Assembly (NCBI RefSeq): GCF_031880315.1 | Contig: NZ_CP134771.1 | Span: forward strand, 5,519,001-5,583,000 | Length of the DNA stretch: 64,000 bases | Source: Pseudomonas baltica | GTDB lineage: Bacteria; Pseudomonadota; Gammaproteobacteria; Pseudomonadales; Pseudomonadaceae | Reading direction: 5' to 3' | Shown: piece by piece, positions 8,961-17,982 of the stretch | Layout: each line of letters opens with the position of its first letter | Numbering within the stretch: position 1 is the stretch's first letter | Translations under genes and position numbers: made by a program | The notes under the pieces: generated by a model | Databases searched by the model: none | Seen by the model: only the letters and a program-made list of their open reading frames with translations | What the model was told of the DNA's origin: nothing

Positions 8961-9082
8961 TTCACATTTTTTTCAGTGTCAGGCCTGATACGTCTGGAGG
9001 GGGGGCAGGCAGGGTATGGAGAAGGGTTTGCAGCGGGGAAAAACGAGCGGCCCGATCGTGCGGGCCACCCGGGATTAATGGC

Positions 9083-10375
9083 TCAACGATTGCGCGTCAC
9101 CCTCCAAACGGTGTTCGACAGGTCGTCGGCAATGATCAGCGCGCCTTTCGGGTCGACGGTCACACCCACTGGGCGACCACGGGTCTTGCCGTCTTCGCCA
9201 CGGAAGCCGGTGGCGAAGTCGATCGGCTCGCCACTGGGCTTGCCGTTGCTGAACGGCACGAAGACCACCTTGTAGCCCACCGGATTCTCGCGGTTCCAGC
9301 TGCCGTGCTCGCCGACGAAGGCACCGTCGGCGAATTTGTCGCCCAGCGCCGCAATCGAAAAGGTCACGCCCAGGGCCGCAACGTGGGAGCCCAAGGCGTA
9401 ATCCGGTTTGATCGCCGCGGCGACGCGCTCCGGATTTTGCGGCTGTGCGCGGGTGTCGACGTTCTGTCCCCAATAGCTGTAGGGCCAGCCGTAGAAGGCG
9501 CCATCGCGCACCGACGTCAGGTAATCCGGGACCAGGTCCGGGCCCAGCTCGTCACGCTCGTTGGCCACTGCCCACAATTGCCCGGTGCCCGGCTGGATCG
9601 TCAATGACGTCGGGTTGCGAATGCCGGTGGCGTAGGGGCGGTGGGCACCGGTGGTGGCGTCGATCTGCCAGACCCGCGCGCGGTTCTGCTCGACCTCCAT
9701 GCCGCGTTCGGTGATGTTGCTGTTCGAACCGATGCCCACATACAGCCACTTGCCATCGGGGCTGGCCGCCAGCGATTTGGTCCAGTGGTGGTTGATCCGC
9801 GCGGGCAGGTCGGTGATCGTGGTGGGCGCGCCGCTGGCTTTGGTCTGACCGTCGGTGTAGTCGAAACTCACCAGCGCATCCTGGTTGGCGACGTAGATCT
9901 TGCCGTTGGCGAAGGCCAGGCCATAGGGCGCGTTGAGGTTTTCGGCGAACACCGTTTTCAGTTCATATACGCCATCGCCGTCCGCATCGCGCAGCAAGGT
10001 CAGGCGGTTGCCACCTTTGACCGGCGTGGTACCGCGCGCCTTGACCAGGGCGGCGATGACGTCCTTGGGCTTGAGCTGCGCCTCGGTGCCGCCTTTGCCT
10101 TCGGACACGAGGATATCGCCGTTGGGCAGCACCAGGGTCTGGCGCGGGATCTTCAGGTCATTGGCAATCGCCGTGATGCTGTAGCCCTCGGGCACCCTGG
10201 GCTTTTGATCGCCCCACGCTGTCGGCTCGGCGATCTTCATGGTCGGTAGCAGGCCGCGCTCTTGCGTCGGCAGTTTCGGGTCGGCGCCATGGGTTTCGGT
10301 GGCGTCACCCGCGCCATTGCAGCCGCTGAGCAGCAGGGCAATGCTCAGCGCAGTCAGTGCACTCGAATGTTTCAT
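9083..10375 (-). CDS. Lipoprotein PQQ-dependent sugar dehydrogenase (sorbosone dehydrogenase family)
   Basis: 430 residues. The signal peptide has the lipobox LLLSGC, so the protein is lipid-anchored in the periplasm. The rest is a six-bladed propeller of the soluble glucose/L-sorbosone dehydrogenase type: PNGDILVSEG, LLRDADGDGVYE, APYGLAFANGKIYVANQD, GIRNPTSLTIQP, GEHGSWNR and RGRPVGVTVDPKGALIIADD. These enzymes oxidise sugars using PQQ as cofactor. The start overlaps the stop of the DUF2231 gene by 4 bp (10372-10375), so the two are coupled. The substrate is not predictable. Confidence 0.88.
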   Translation of the reverse strand: MKHSSALTALSIALLLSGCNGAGDATETHGADPKLPTQERGLLPTMKIAEPTAWGDQKPRVPEGYSITAIANDLKIPRQTLVLPNGDILVSEGKGGTEAQLKPKDVIAALVKARGTTPVKGGNRLTLLRDADGDGVYELKTVFAENLNAPYGLAFANGKIYVANQDALVSFDYTDGQTKASGAPTTITDLPARINHHWTKSLAASPDGKWLYVGIGSNSNITERGMEVEQNRARVWQIDATTGAHRPYATGIRNPTSLTIQPGTGQLWAVANERDELGPDLVPDYLTSVRDGAFYGWPYSYWGQNVDTRAQPQNPERVAAAIKPDYALGSHVAALGVTFSIAALGDKFADGAFVGEHGSWNRENPVGYKVVFVPFSNGKPSGEPIDFATGFRGEDGKTRGRPVGVTVDPKGALIIADDLSNTVWRVTRNR

Positions 10376-10839
10376 ACAACACCTCCAGTTTCGCGGGAGG
10401 AGGCTCTGACTACAGGCACGTAGTCAGCGCGCAGGTTGCTCAGCCCGATCCAGGCGGCGATCAGGATCAACGGCGCGGCGACGACCGACAGCACCAGGCC
10501 CGAGGGCATGACCGCAAACGCATCCTTGCCATGCTCGAAGGAGTTGAGTACCGCAAGCGCCCAGCTGATCAGCAACAACAGGAAGTACCGCGTCGGGCGT
10601 CCGGCCTTTGGCCTGGCGCGGATCAGGTTGACCAACGCGAACAGCAGTGCCAAACCGCTAAACAGCGCTGCACCGAACAACAGCCAGGCGGCGAAGTTGC
10701 TCCACTGCGGTTGGTAGGTCAGGTAGTAGGCGAGGTCACTGAGCAGGGCGCCCAGAAACAGCGGCACGCTGCCGGCCAGCAGGATCGCGTGCAGCGGCCC
10801 AGGCCGGTAGCGGTAGTCGGGGAGGGTGGTGGCGGTCAT
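10372..10839 (-). CDS. DUF2231 inner-membrane protein
   Basis: 155 residues, ATG preceded by AAGGAG five bases away. Four predicted membrane helices lie at about 16-40, 47-70, 82-100 and 115-135, with the DUF2231 pattern HAILLAGSVPLFLGALLSDLAYY at the N-terminus. Members are often next to PQQ/haem redox proteins; this one is first in an operon with the sugar dehydrogenase lipoprotein, which suggests a membrane electron-transfer partner (inference). No catalytic motif is visible. Confidence 0.82.
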   Translation of the reverse strand: MTATTLPDYRYRPGPLHAILLAGSVPLFLGALLSDLAYYLTYQPQWSNFAAWLLFGAALFSGLALLFALVNLIRARPKAGRPTRYFLLLLISWALAVLNSFEHGKDAFAVMPSGLVLSVVAAPLILIAAWIGLSNLRADYVPVVRASSRETGGVV

Positions 10840-10984
10840 GGCGGCTCCTTATGTCGTTCAGCGACCCGGGCGTTGGGCTCGGTGTGGATACACCGGCCTG
10901 CCCGGGCCGCGCTCACTGCGCATAGAAAACGATCATGCTGGCGGACTGTTAGTTCAAAGATATTGGGTGTGCAGGTAGTTTGGG

Positions 10985-11007
10985 CCGTGTCGGTCTGTGC
11001 GACACGG
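10985..11007 (-). terminator. Hairpin downstream of the cupin gene
   Basis: Perfect 8-bp stem CCGTGTCG / CGACACGG with a 7-nt loop, 12 bp past the stop of the minus-strand cupin gene. There is no T-run behind it, so it may be a weak terminator or an RNA-stabilising hairpin. Confidence 0.35.
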
Positions 11008-11019
11008 TAGCGCTGCTAT

Positions 11020-11394
11020 CTAGATCCACAGGTCGTTTTGCGCCGTGCGCTCACCTCCTTCATGTCCCGTATTCAATATCCCCCGGGGCTCGATCATCAT
11101 CAGTTTGGCTTCACTTGCCGATGCGGTCCGGTGCTTGATGCCCCGTGGCACTACATACAATTCACCGGGCCTGACGAACACCTGGCCGTGGGGCAGGTCG
11201 ATACGCAGTTCCCCCGCCAATACCAGGAAGGCTTCGTCCGTTTCGGGGTGGGAGTGCCAGATGAATTCACCTTCTATACGCACGACCTTGAATTGGTAGT
11301 CGTTCATCTCGGCGACGATGCGCGGGCTCCATTGTGTGTCGATGCTCGACGCTTTGTGCAGCAAATTGACGGGGTGCAGGCTCAGTTCGTTCAT
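11020..11394 (-). CDS. Cupin-domain protein
   Basis: 124 residues with one double-stranded beta-helix. It carries the cupin metal motif 1 (WHSHPETDEAFLVLAGELRI, supplying two His and a Glu) and motif 2 (RPGELYVVPRGIKHRT, the third His). GAGGAAG lies before the ATG. Small stand-alone cupins bind a metal and may be isomerases, dioxygenases or sensors. The neighbour upstream on the same strand is an AraC regulator 30 bp away, so they may be co-transcribed. Function unassigned. Confidence 0.85.
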   Translation of the reverse strand: MNELSLHPVNLLHKASSIDTQWSPRIVAEMNDYQFKVVRIEGEFIWHSHPETDEAFLVLAGELRIDLPHGQVFVRPGELYVVPRGIKHRTASASEAKLMMIEPRGILNTGHEGGERTAQNDLWI

Positions 11395-11424
11395 GACGCT
11401 TCCTCTCTCAATGGAAGCGTGAGC

Positions 11425-12288
11425 CTAACGGAGGGTGGGCGGACGGCTCTTGTACAATCCTGCAAGTGTGCGCTGCGCCAACAGCCGCTCCAGCCAGCGC
11501 GACGGCGGCACGCCATAACAACGGGTGAAGTGTCGGGTCATGTGGCTCTGGTCATGAAAGCCGGCCGCCAGCGCGGCGTCCACCAGCGAGAAGCCATCGA
11601 GCAGCAGCCGGCGCAATTGGTCGAGGCGGCGCAGGGTCACGAACCGATAAGGGCTGGTGCCGTACAGCACCCGAAAATCCCGCGACAGGCTCCAGCGCTC
11701 ACGGCCGCTGGCGTGCTCGAGCATCTCCAGGGTGATGGTCGTGTGCAGGTGCGCGAGGATGAATTCTCGCGCTCGCTCGGTGGCGCGATAATCCAGGCGC
11801 TTGCGCCCGCGCGGTTTGCCGGCGACGGCGCGCAATGCCATGGCCAGATCAAACACAGCGTCCTGTTCTTCGAGGGCATCGAGCGGGTGATCCATGGCCT
11901 GCACGAAGGGCTCGCTGGCCCAGTATAAACGCCGATCGCTCGAAAGCCCGGCGCCAATGAACGGTAATGGCTCGCCGCCGAGCACTTGCTGAATCAAGGC
12001 CGGATCGATATAGGCCATGCGATAGCGAAAGCCCGACTCGGTGCCGGCCATGCCATCGTGTACTTCATCGGGATGCAGCACCAGCGTATTGCCGGGCATG
12101 CCATGGCGCAGGCTGCCTTTGTAGTGGAAGCTCTGTACGCCTGACAGCGTGCGGCCGATGGAGTAGGTGTCGTGGCGGTGCGGGTCGTAGCCATGGCCGC
12201 CGAACCAGGCTTCGATACGCTCGATCTGGCCGGGTGGCGAGTTGTGGATGACCCAGTCGGGGGGCGTCGGGTGCTTGCTTCGTTCCAT
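11425..12288 (-). CDS. AraC-family regulator with cupin sensor domain
   Basis: 287 residues from the ATG giving MERSKHPTPPDW. The N-terminal AraC-binding cupin (about 15-150, HGYDPHRHDTYSIGRTLSGVQSF and LHPDEVHDG) is followed by two helix-turn-helix motifs: ITLEMLEHASGRERWSLSRDFRVLYGTSPYRFVTLRRL and DAALAAGFHDQSHMTRHFTRCYGVPPSRW. It is a typical one-component activator. TrmK ends 24 bp upstream and the cupin gene starts 30 bp downstream, all on the same strand. The frame stays open upstream into trmK, but that part is a shadow of trmK. Confidence 0.9.
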   Translation of the reverse strand: MERSKHPTPPDWVIHNSPPGQIERIEAWFGGHGYDPHRHDTYSIGRTLSGVQSFHYKGSLRHGMPGNTLVLHPDEVHDGMAGTESGFRYRMAYIDPALIQQVLGGEPLPFIGAGLSSDRRLYWASEPFVQAMDHPLDALEEQDAVFDLAMALRAVAGKPRGRKRLDYRATERAREFILAHLHTTITLEMLEHASGRERWSLSRDFRVLYGTSPYRFVTLRRLDQLRRLLLDGFSLVDAALAAGFHDQSHMTRHFTRCYGVPPSRWLERLLAQRTLAGLYKSRPPTLR

Positions 12289-12311
12289 GAATTCGCTGTC
12301 CGATAGATCGG

Positions 12312-13022
12312 TTATGAGCGCTCGGTACTGTCCAGCATCTCGGTAATCCAGCAAATCTGCCGGGCGATATCTTGCAACTTCTCCTGGGTCAACGCCTGCT
12401 GCGCTCGCGAGAGCTGGCTCATGGTGCGCTGCCTTTCGCGCAATCGGCGCTGCCACTTGGCTAGAAACGCCGGGCTGCGCGTCTTCAGCAGCAGCGGACC
12501 GAAATACAGCTCCTCGGGAGAATACTGCCGCGGGCCATTGCGCTCGGCGACGATGATTTCGTAGTCGAAACGGTTTTCTCGCAGCACTTCTTCGTAAACA
12601 ATCCGATAGCCGTTTTCCATCAGCCACTGGCGCAGCGGTTGCTCGCCGCCATTGGGTTGCAAGATCAGGCGCTCGAGGCCGTGAAGGCGAGCTTTGCCGC
12701 TGTCGAGGATGTCGCGGATGGTCTCGCCACCCATGCCGCACAGGCTGATCGCGGTGATGGCGTCTTGCGCTTCGATCGCCGCCAGGCCGTTGGCCTGGCG
12801 CACGGTGATGTGGGGTTCCAGGCCATTGTCGCGCACGGTACGTTGAGCGGCATGGAACGGCGTCAGTGCTACCTCGCCAGCTACGGCGGCGACGATGGTG
12901 CCGCGGTGCATCAATGCCACGGGCAGATAGCCGTGGTCCGAGCCGATATCGGCCAGCCGAGCGCCAGCGGGCACTTGCGCCGCCACGCGCTCCAGGCGCA
13001 TGGACAATGTGTGTTCGTTCAA
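12312..13022 (-). CDS. trmK: tRNA (adenine(22)-N1)-methyltransferase
   Basis: 236 residues from a TTG start with AGGGG six bases upstream. Rossmann methyltransferase with the SAM loop LADIGSDHGYLPVAL and the family motif ISLCGMGGETIRDIL, followed by LILQPNGGEQPLRQWLMENGY, which are hallmarks of TrmK (COG2384). It methylates N1 of A22 in tRNA. The C-terminal helices (about 170-235) form the family's coiled-coil extension. First gene of a minus-strand run with araC and the cupin gene, with no obvious functional link to them. Confidence 0.92.
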   Translation of the reverse strand: MNEHTLSMRLERVAAQVPAGARLADIGSDHGYLPVALMHRGTIVAAVAGEVALTPFHAAQRTVRDNGLEPHITVRQANGLAAIEAQDAITAISLCGMGGETIRDILDSGKARLHGLERLILQPNGGEQPLRQWLMENGYRIVYEEVLRENRFDYEIIVAERNGPRQYSPEELYFGPLLLKTRSPAFLAKWQRRLRERQRTMSQLSRAQQALTQEKLQDIARQICWITEMLDSTERS

Positions 13023-13214
13023 CGCTAACCCCTGTTTGCTTCACACACCCGACCACGAGGCCGGATCGGACCGCGATTCTGGCGAGCTATGCGGTGCATT
13101 TCAAATTTTTGCGACCAGAGCCAGGCCTCTGCGTGCCTGATGACGGCCCGGCGGCCGCAGCCATTAGCGGGCCCGGTATACTCCGCGCCCTCCAGTTGCC
13201 TTTCGGACAAGCCC

Positions 13215-13694
13215 ATGCGCCAGGTGTTGCTCATAGTCGATATTCAATCCACGTTCAGCCCACCCGAATGGCTGGTCGATGGCGCACGGGCGTTCTCGGC
13301 GATGATTCCGACCGTCGCCTCCGTCGAGCTGCATGACGAGCAGGTCACGCCGTTCGACAAACAGCTCGGCTGGCATCCGGCGGCCGAGGACGAGAGCCTG
13401 GTCGAGGCCGACAAGGTGTTTATCAAGCACGGCTACGGCCCCACCGTCGAAACCATCGCCTACATCAAGCAACTCGGCGTCGAGCGAGTGCTGGTGTGTG
13501 GCATGCAGACCGAAACCTGCGTGCTCGCCGCCGGCTTTGCGCTGTTCGATGCCGGGCTGAGCCCGACGTTGGTCACCGACCTGACGGTGGGCTCGTCTCT
13601 GGACAGGTCCGGCAAGTTGGGGATCGAGCTGTGGACGCATCACTTTCGCCAGGTCACCACGCGGGCGGAGGTGATTGCCGAGTTAGGTTTATAA
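13215..13694 (+). CDS. Isochorismatase-family cysteine hydrolase
   Basis: 159 residues. The catalytic triad of the family is visible: Asp in LLIVDIQ, Lys in VFIKHGYG, and Cys in GMQTETCVLAA. Its length and the LVCGMQTETCV block match small amidohydrolases of the nicotinamidase/isochorismatase superfamily. Residues between the Asp and Lys blocks are fewer than in nicotinamidases. It is divergent from trmK across 192 bp and stands alone. The substrate is not predictable. Confidence 0.87.
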   Translation: MRQVLLIVDIQSTFSPPEWLVDGARAFSAMIPTVASVELHDEQVTPFDKQLGWHPAAEDESLVEADKVFIKHGYGPTVETIAYIKQLGVERVLVCGMQTETCVLAAGFALFDAGLSPTLVTDLTVGSSLDRSGKLGIELWTHHFRQVTTRAEVIAELGL

Positions 13695-13732
13695 AGTCGC
13701 AGCCCAGCCAAGGGCGCGGGATGGGTGATTAG

Positions 13733-13807
13733 CCTAACAAATGTTAGGTAGGGGTTGACGTGCGCTCTTTGGGGGTTTACGGTAAGCCTACCTAACGATT
13801 GTTAGGT
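13733..13807 (+). promoter_or_regulatory. GST promoter flanked by two TetR-type operators
   Basis: Two palindromes flank a promoter. CCTAACA-aa-TGTTAGG lies at 13733-13748 and ACCTAAC-gatt-GTTAGGT at 13790-13807. Between them are a -35 TTGACG (13755-13760) and, 17 bp on, a weak -10 TACGGT (13778-13783). Placement either side of the promoter fits repression by the TetR protein encoded at 14736. A degenerate third copy precedes that gene. Confidence 0.7.
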
Positions 13808-13825
13808 GGCTGATCCCACCCCTCT

Positions 13826-14539
13826 ATGGACCCGACAATGACCACTAAACTGCAGCTGTTCACTTCCCCCTCGGCATTTCCCAATCCCCAGCGCCTGCGC
13901 CTGTTCATGCATGAAAAAGGCATCGCCGATCAGTTCGACGAGACCGTCTACGACATGGCCCCCGGCGGCGAACAGCGCGGCTGGCGCCATCTCAACATGA
14001 ACCCGTGGGGCGAAACGCCTACCCTCCAGCTGGCAGACGGCAGTTTTATTTCCGAGACGCCGGCCATCGTTCGCTACCTCGACCAGTCATACCCCGGCCG
14101 CAAGATCATGGGCGAAACGCCGCTGGAACAAGGTCTCGACAACATGTGGGACAACCGCGTGTGGGTGCACATCCTGTATCGCATCGTCACGGCGTTCCAC
14201 GTGCTGCACACCGGGCTGGGTTTCAAGCTCGAACTGACCAAGAACGAGGCCTGGGGCGAGCACTGTCGCAAGGAAGCGCTGAGCCACGCGGCACTGGTCA
14301 ATGGTCATTTGGCCGACGGCCGCGACTGGCTGCTGGGTGGCGCGGAGCCGACCTTTGCCGATATCACCCTGGCAACCGCGATCGCGTTCTCCAAATTTCC
14401 GGTCAACGCCACGCCGCTGGACGAGCGTTTCGAGTTTCTCGACTATTACTGGAAACGCTGGCAGGCACGCCCAGGTTTCCAGGCGGCCTACGCCGATCGC
14501 AGCAGCGGCATCCCTGAACTGGACTCGCCTGCCGCTTGA
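13826..14539 (+). CDS. Glutathione S-transferase family protein
   Basis: 237 residues (a shorter start giving MTTKLQLF at 13838 is equally possible). The N-terminal thioredoxin fold has SAFPNPQRLRLFMHEKG in the catalytic-loop position and the GSH-binding NPWGETPTLQLADGSFISETPAIVRYLD (cis-Pro and ES/ET motif). The helical C-terminal domain has WLLGGAEPTFADITLATAI. It conjugates or reduces electrophiles with glutathione in the cytoplasm. Two palindromic operators sit upstream and a TetR gene follows, suggesting an inducible detoxification pair. Confidence 0.9.
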   Translation: MDPTMTTKLQLFTSPSAFPNPQRLRLFMHEKGIADQFDETVYDMAPGGEQRGWRHLNMNPWGETPTLQLADGSFISETPAIVRYLDQSYPGRKIMGETPLEQGLDNMWDNRVWVHILYRIVTAFHVLHTGLGFKLELTKNEAWGEHCRKEALSHAALVNGHLADGRDWLLGGAEPTFADITLATAIAFSKFPVNATPLDERFEFLDYYWKRWQARPGFQAAYADRSSGIPELDSPAA

Positions 14540-14656
14540 AGTTGAATGGTGAGTGCATCATCGTCGGGACCGCCATGACGTGGCGGGCTCGACGCAAGCC
14601 ATCGAGATTGACATGGCATTGCCCGTCGACGCAGGCATGAGCCCAAGGCGGCTCTA

Positions 14657-14672
14657 CCTAACAAAAGGCAGG
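14657..14672 (+). promoter_or_regulatory. Degenerate third operator before the TetR gene
   Basis: CCTAACAAAAGGCAGG matches the operator at 13733-13748 in 13 of 16 positions, with one perfect half-site. Its place 64 bp ahead of the TetR start suggests weak autoregulation. Confidence 0.45.
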
Positions 14673-14735
14673 CTTTTGATTTAGCATAGCGGCACTTTTT
14701 TCCAGCGATCGCCCATCGGGTGACAGGCACCCCCC

Positions 14736-15299
14736 ATGACCATCAATGCCCGCGAAGCGATCCTCCTGGCTGCCAGAAACATCGCTCAGTCCCAAGGCTA
14801 CAACGGCCTGAATTTTCGCGATCTGGCCGCAGCGGTCGGTATCAAGGCGGCCAGCATCTACTACCACTTCCCGAGCAAGGCCGACCTCGGCGTCGCGGTG
14901 GCCCAGCGCTACTGGCAGGACGGGGCGGCCGCGCTCGAGGATATCAGCGCGCAGAGCCCGAAACCGCTGGAAGCCTTGCGGCGTTTCCCCGAGATATTCC
15001 GGCGCTCGCTCGAAGCCGATAATCGTCTGTGCCTGGCCAGCTTCGTGGGCGCCGAGACCGACAACTTGCCCGCTGAAATGACCCAGGAAATCCAACGGTT
15101 CGCCGAGGTCAATATCGCCTGGCTCAGCCAGCTGCTGGTGGCTGCCGAGGTGTGTGCGCCTGCGCAAAGCGGCATGCGGGCAAGGGCGATCTTTTCCGCC
15201 GTGGTCGGCGCTCAGCTCATGGCCAGAAGCCGCGCGGACATCGCCTTGTTCGACACGCTGATAGACACCTATCGGGCCTGGGGACCCTTGCCAGCCTGA
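14736..15299 (+). CDS. TetR-family transcriptional regulator
   Basis: 187 residues. The N-terminal TetR helix-turn-helix is clear: AREAILLAARNIAQSQGYNGLNFRDLAAAVGIKAASIYYHFPSK; the rest is the variable ligand-binding helical domain. It lies on the same strand behind the GST gene, and the palindromes upstream of both genes suggest it represses GST and itself until an electrophile-type ligand binds (inference). The ligand is unknown. Confidence 0.92.
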   Translation: MTINAREAILLAARNIAQSQGYNGLNFRDLAAAVGIKAASIYYHFPSKADLGVAVAQRYWQDGAAALEDISAQSPKPLEALRRFPEIFRRSLEADNRLCLASFVGAETDNLPAEMTQEIQRFAEVNIAWLSQLLVAAEVCAPAQSGMRARAIFSAVVGAQLMARSRADIALFDTLIDTYRAWGPLPA

Positions 15300-15398
15300 T
15301 TAAGGCGCTCAGCTTGATCACGGCGCTAGGGCCGCCGCTGCGATGTTGGGCCTTCGGCCACCGAAAGCCGCCAAAGCTAGTGGCTGCCGCCTGAAGCC

Positions 15399-16508
15399 TC
15401 AGTCGTGGCTGAATTTCAGCACTGTGGTGTGCGCATACACCGCCCCAGGCTCCAGGCGGGTACTGGGAAAGGTCGGCTGATTGGGTGAGTCGGGGTAATG
15501 CTCGGCTTCCAGGGCAAAGGCGCCCCAGTGCAGATAAACCCTGCCACCTTTGCCGGTGATCGTGCCGTCGAGCAGGTTCGAGGTGTACAGCTGCACCGCC
15601 GGTTGGGTGGTGAACAGTTGCAGGCGACGCCCCGACTTTGGGTCATGCACTTCAACGGCCGGCCTGCTCAGGTCACCACCGGTATCCAGCACGTAGTTGA
15701 AGTCGAAGCCGCCCTGCTTGGGCTCGACGAATTTGAGTTGTGGGTGGTCGTCTTGAATGTGCGCGCCGAAGGCCGTGGGGGAGAGGAAGTCCATCGGCGT
15801 GCCGGCAACGGGGGCAATCTCGCCGGTCGGGATCAGCTTCGCCGACACCGGGGTGTAGTGGCTGGCATGCAGGGTGGCGAGGTGATCGAGGATGGTGCCG
15901 TTGCCAGCGCCGGCCAGGTTGTAATAACCGTGGTTGGTCAGATTGACCACCGTGGGTTTGCTGGTGGTGGCATGGTACTGAATGCGCAATTCGTTACGCT
16001 CGTTGAGGCGGTAGGTGACCTGAGTTTGCAGCTCGCCGGGAAAGCCCATCTCGCCATCCGCACTGGTGTAGCTGAGTGTGACGCCCACCGAGCCGTCTTC
16101 CTGGATGGGTTCGGCTTGCCAGACGTGGCTGTCGAAGCCCTTCGGACCGCCGTGAATGGCGTTCGTCGCGTCGTTGAGCGGGATGCGGTAGCTGACGCCA
16201 TCAAGCACAAACTGGCCGTCGGCGATGCGATTGCCATAGCGGCCGATGGTGGCGCCGAAATGCGGATCGGCGTGGGTCTGGTAGCTCTGGGCATCATCGA
16301 AACCGAGCAGTACGTCGTCGCTGTGGCCATGGCGGTCGGGTACGATCACTGCCTGCAATATCGCCCCGTAGGTGATCACGCTGACCTGCATGCCGGCGCT
16401 ATTGCTCAGGGTGTATTTGTCGATGGGCGTGCCGTCGGTAAGGGTGCCGAAAGGGCTTTTGTGCTGGGTGAGGGCGGATACCTTGGCAGGCGATGCAGAG
16501 GTGCTCAT
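15399..16508 (-). CDS. galM: Aldose 1-epimerase (galactose mutarotase)
   Basis: 369 residues with AAGGA seven bases before the ATG. GalM signatures are GATIGRYGNRIADGQFVLDG, AIHGGPKGFDSHVWQ (catalytic-acid His region), NLTNHGYYNLAG, and a late Glu in QPTFPSTRLEPGAVYAH. It interconverts alpha and beta aldoses. No signal peptide is evident, so it is probably cytoplasmic. It follows the FucP-like sugar permease on the same strand, but a strong terminator hairpin lies between them, so the two may be transcribed separately. Confidence 0.92.
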   Translation of the reverse strand: MSTSASPAKVSALTQHKSPFGTLTDGTPIDKYTLSNSAGMQVSVITYGAILQAVIVPDRHGHSDDVLLGFDDAQSYQTHADPHFGATIGRYGNRIADGQFVLDGVSYRIPLNDATNAIHGGPKGFDSHVWQAEPIQEDGSVGVTLSYTSADGEMGFPGELQTQVTYRLNERNELRIQYHATTSKPTVVNLTNHGYYNLAGAGNGTILDHLATLHASHYTPVSAKLIPTGEIAPVAGTPMDFLSPTAFGAHIQDDHPQLKFVEPKQGGFDFNYVLDTGGDLSRPAVEVHDPKSGRRLQLFTTQPAVQLYTSNLLDGTITGKGGRVYLHWGAFALEAEHYPDSPNQPTFPSTRLEPGAVYAHTTVLKFSHD

Positions 16509-16620
16509 GGATCAATCCTTGCGTTGAACGGCGGCAGATGGAGGCAGGTACCAGCGTAGCGCAGGTGGGGCGGTCCGCTCTGACAAGAGTGACAGCGTTA
16601 GCATTAGGCGACTTGGGGCG

Positions 16621-16647
16621 AAAAAAAAGCCGCTGTTCGGCGGCTTT
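16621..16647 (-). terminator. Rho-independent terminator after the sugar permease gene
   Basis: On the minus strand AAAGCCGC / GCGGCTTT form an 8-bp stem with a 6-nt loop (16626-16647), running into a T8 tract (16621-16628). It lies 52 bp past the permease stop, before galM. Confidence 0.85.
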
Positions 16648-16698
16648 GGGGGTGAGGGGAGTCGCGCCTGCTGGTGACAGACGCGGTCCGGGCAGCTA

Positions 16699-17982
16699 TC
16701 AGGCCAGCGCGGAACGGCGCGCATACCAGCCATACGACGCGATCACCGCGTAGCACACTGCCGGCACCGCCAGCGACAGGCCCAGGGTGCTGAGGTCGGC
16801 GGCCAGGCCGGTGAGTGGCGGCACGATGGCGCCGCCGACGATGGCGCAGCAGATCAGCCCCGAGCCCTCGGCGGCGCGTTTGCCCAGCCCTTCACACGCC
16901 AGGGCGAAGATGGTCGGGAACATCACCGAGTTGAACAAGCCGATGGCCAGGATCGACCAGCCGGCCACGGCACCGTGGTTGGTGGCGGCGCTGGCGATCA
17001 GCGCGATGGCGACCACGGCGGCACAGGCCAGCACCTTGCCCGGTGCGAACGCGCGCAGCAGGCCGGCACCGATGAAGCGGCCGATCATCGCGCCGCCCCA
17101 GTAGTAGGCCACGTGCTTGCCGGCCACTTCGGCGTTGAAGCCGAAAGTCGAGTCCTGCATCAGGAAGTTGGTCAGCAGGCTGCCGATGGACACTTCCGCC
17201 CCGACGTAGCAAAAAATGCAGGCCGCACCGAAGGCGAAGCGCGGTTGCTTGAGCAGGCTCAAGGCCGAGAGCGGGTTGGCGTTGCCACTGGTGAGCGAGG
17301 AGGGCAGATGCTTGCGTTGTTGCCAGACCAGCAAAGCCACCACGATCAGCGCCACCGCAAGGCCCGCGTAGGTGTTACTGATGACCTTGGCTTCTTCGGC
17401 CAAGTAAGTCGCCAGGGCGGAGCCGCTCAAGGTAGCTGGGTCGACCTGGCTCAGCGAGCCTAGGATCAGCATGGCGCCCAGGTACGGCGCGACGGTGGTG
17501 CCCAGCGAGTTGAACGCCTGGGCGAAGGTCACGCGGCTGTGGGAGGTCTGTTGCGGGCCCAGCAGCGAGATCAGCGGGTTGGAAACCACCTGCACCACGG
17601 TGACGCCGATCGCCAGCACGAACAGCGCGATCAAAAAGGCGCCGAACAGCCCCACCAGCGCGGCAGGAATGAACAACGCGCAACCCACGGCCATGGTCAC
17701 CAGGCCGATAGCCGCCGCCCGCATGTAGCCGATGCGGCTGATCAGCAGGCTGGCGGGGATGGACGCCAGCGCATAGGCAAGGAAGAACGCCGACTGCACC
17801 AGCATCGCCTCGGCATAGCTGAGGCTGAACAGGCTTTTGAGTTTGGGGATCAGGATGTCATTGAGGCTGGTGATGCCGCCAAAAATGAAAAACAGCGCGA
17901 AAACGAACAGGCTCAGTCGCTGGACGTTGGCAATGGGTGGTTGGTTTTGTTCTAAGGATGCTGCAACGGTGTTATCCGTCAT
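16699..17982 (-). CDS. MFS sugar transporter, FucP/GluP type
   Basis: 427 residues from the ATG (MTDNTVA), with AGGA eight bases upstream; a GTG two codons earlier is badly spaced. Twelve membrane helices. FucP-family features are FFIFGGITSLNDILIPKLKSLFSLSYAEAMLVQSAFFLAYALASIPASLL, VQVVSNPLISLLG, and the mid-protein FCYVGAEVSIGSLL. It is a proton-coupled importer of a hexose such as glucose, galactose or fucose at the inner membrane. The galM gene downstream supports an aldose substrate. The exact sugar is not known. Confidence 0.88.
   Translation of the reverse strand: MTDNTVAASLEQNQPPIANVQRLSLFVFALFFIFGGITSLNDILIPKLKSLFSLSYAEAMLVQSAFFLAYALASIPASLLISRIGYMRAAAIGLVTMAVGCALFIPAALVGLFGAFLIALFVLAIGVTVVQVVSNPLISLLGPQQTSHSRVTFAQAFNSLGTTVAPYLGAMLILGSLSQVDPATLSGSALATYLAEEAKVISNTYAGLAVALIVVALLVWQQRKHLPSSLTSGNANPLSALSLLKQPRFAFGAACIFCYVGAEVSIGSLLTNFLMQDSTFGFNAEVAGKHVAYYWGGAMIGRFIGAGLLRAFAPGKVLACAAVVAIALIASAATNHGAVAGWSILAIGLFNSVMFPTIFALACEGLGKRAAEGSGLICCAIVGGAIVPPLTGLAADLSTLGLSLAVPAVCYAVIASYGWYARRSALA

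Noticed and set aside
12289..13056. N-terminal extension of the AraC frame
   Set aside because: Overlaps trmK in another frame and has no recognisable domain; AraC homology begins at the ATG at 12288.
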